From: an uncultured Erysipelotrichaceae bacterium
Lineage (GTDB): Bacteria; Bacillota_I; Bacilli_A; RFN20; CAG-826
Assembly (NCBI GenBank): GCA_900321535.1
Contig: ONWJ01000004.1
Span: 1-7,058 of the forward strand
Length of the DNA: 7,058 bases
Direction: 5' to 3'
The translations under genes were made by a program, and so were the position numbers. Shown piece after piece: positions 7,001 to 7,058 of the stretch; position 1 is the stretch's first letter, and each line of letters opens with the position of its first letter. The notes beneath the pieces are model-generated. The model made no database searches, was not told the DNA's origin, and worked only from the letters and a program-made list of their open reading frames with translations.

Positions 7001-7058
7001 ATGCCATATAGAGACGAGTTCATGCGGAAGCTGCAACAGCTTCGCGAATACAAGACCT
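7001..7058 (+). CDS. Start of a divergent gene, product unknown (first 19 codons)
   Basis: ATG at 7001 is preceded, five bases away, by AAGAGGTG (6988-6995), a good ribosome binding site, and the frame stays open to the window edge. The encoded start is MPYRDEFMRKLQQLREYKT. An in-frame ATG at 6956 is cut off by TAG at 6965-6967, so 7001 is the true start. The basic, Leu-rich helix is compatible with the first helix of an XRE-type helix-turn-helix regulator (compare a general pattern of RKLxxLRExK), but 19 residues cannot prove this. The gene is transcribed away from the lipoprotein gene. No convincing promoter pair was found; TATAGT at 6963-6968 is a possible -10 without a well-spaced -35. 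Confidence 0.6.
   Translation, partial: MPYRDEFMRKLQQLREYKT

Noticed and set aside
1..7058. CRISPR array, tRNA, rRNA, insertion sequence or prophage genes
   Set aside because: No regular spacer-repeat pattern, RNA gene features, transposase motifs or terminal inverted repeats were seen on either strand.

Overview
The window looks like chromosomal DNA of a moderately AT-rich, Gram-positive-type bacterium of the Bacillota (Bacilli/Mollicutes-related gut lineages are plausible, but this cannot be fixed from the sequence). The reasons are strong GGAGG-type ribosome binding sites, TATAAT-type promoters, a lipoprotein signal, a Ser/Thr/Glu-rich surface linker and an InlB/Listeria-Bacteroides-type repeat. 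Tryptophan is encoded by TGG in both large genes and the stop codon visible is TAA, so there is no sign of TGA recoding.

Layout. (1) Positions 1-2912, minus strand: a very large secreted or membrane-anchored surface protein, open for 970 codons and cut off by the left edge. It has an N-terminal signal/anchor, a 110-residue Ser/Thr-rich stalk, about 690 residues carrying ten Asp-box (BNR-like) motifs, and the start of a series of InlB-type repeats. The middle resembles the tandem beta-propellers of GH74 xyloglucanases and other Asp-box proteins. (2) Positions 2913-3166: intergenic, with the terminator of the upstream gene, an extended -10 promoter for the propeller gene and a hairpin at the predicted 5' end of its transcript. 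(3) Positions 3167-6712, minus strand: an unrecognised 1181-residue lipoprotein. It has a beta-rich N-terminal half, a Gly/Ala-rich hydrophobic hairpin-like segment followed directly by a long coiled coil, and an aromatic-rich C-terminus. (4) Positions 6713-7000: a divergent control region with a good promoter for the lipoprotein, a perfect 7-2-7 palindrome at its predicted transcription start, a 12-bp imperfect direct repeat and a hairpin. (5) Positions 7001-7058, plus strand: the first 19 codons of a divergent gene with a good ribosome binding site.

The two large genes point the same way but seem to be separate transcription units, since a terminator and a new promoter lie between them. Both products are predicted to be displayed outside the cell: one as a glycan-binding or glycan-cleaving propeller, the other as a lipid-anchored protein whose middle resembles the membrane-inserting part of pore-forming proteins. 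A functional link between them is only inferred from proximity. The most unusual object is the lipoprotein; the best regulatory lead is the palindrome at its promoter next to a divergently transcribed gene.
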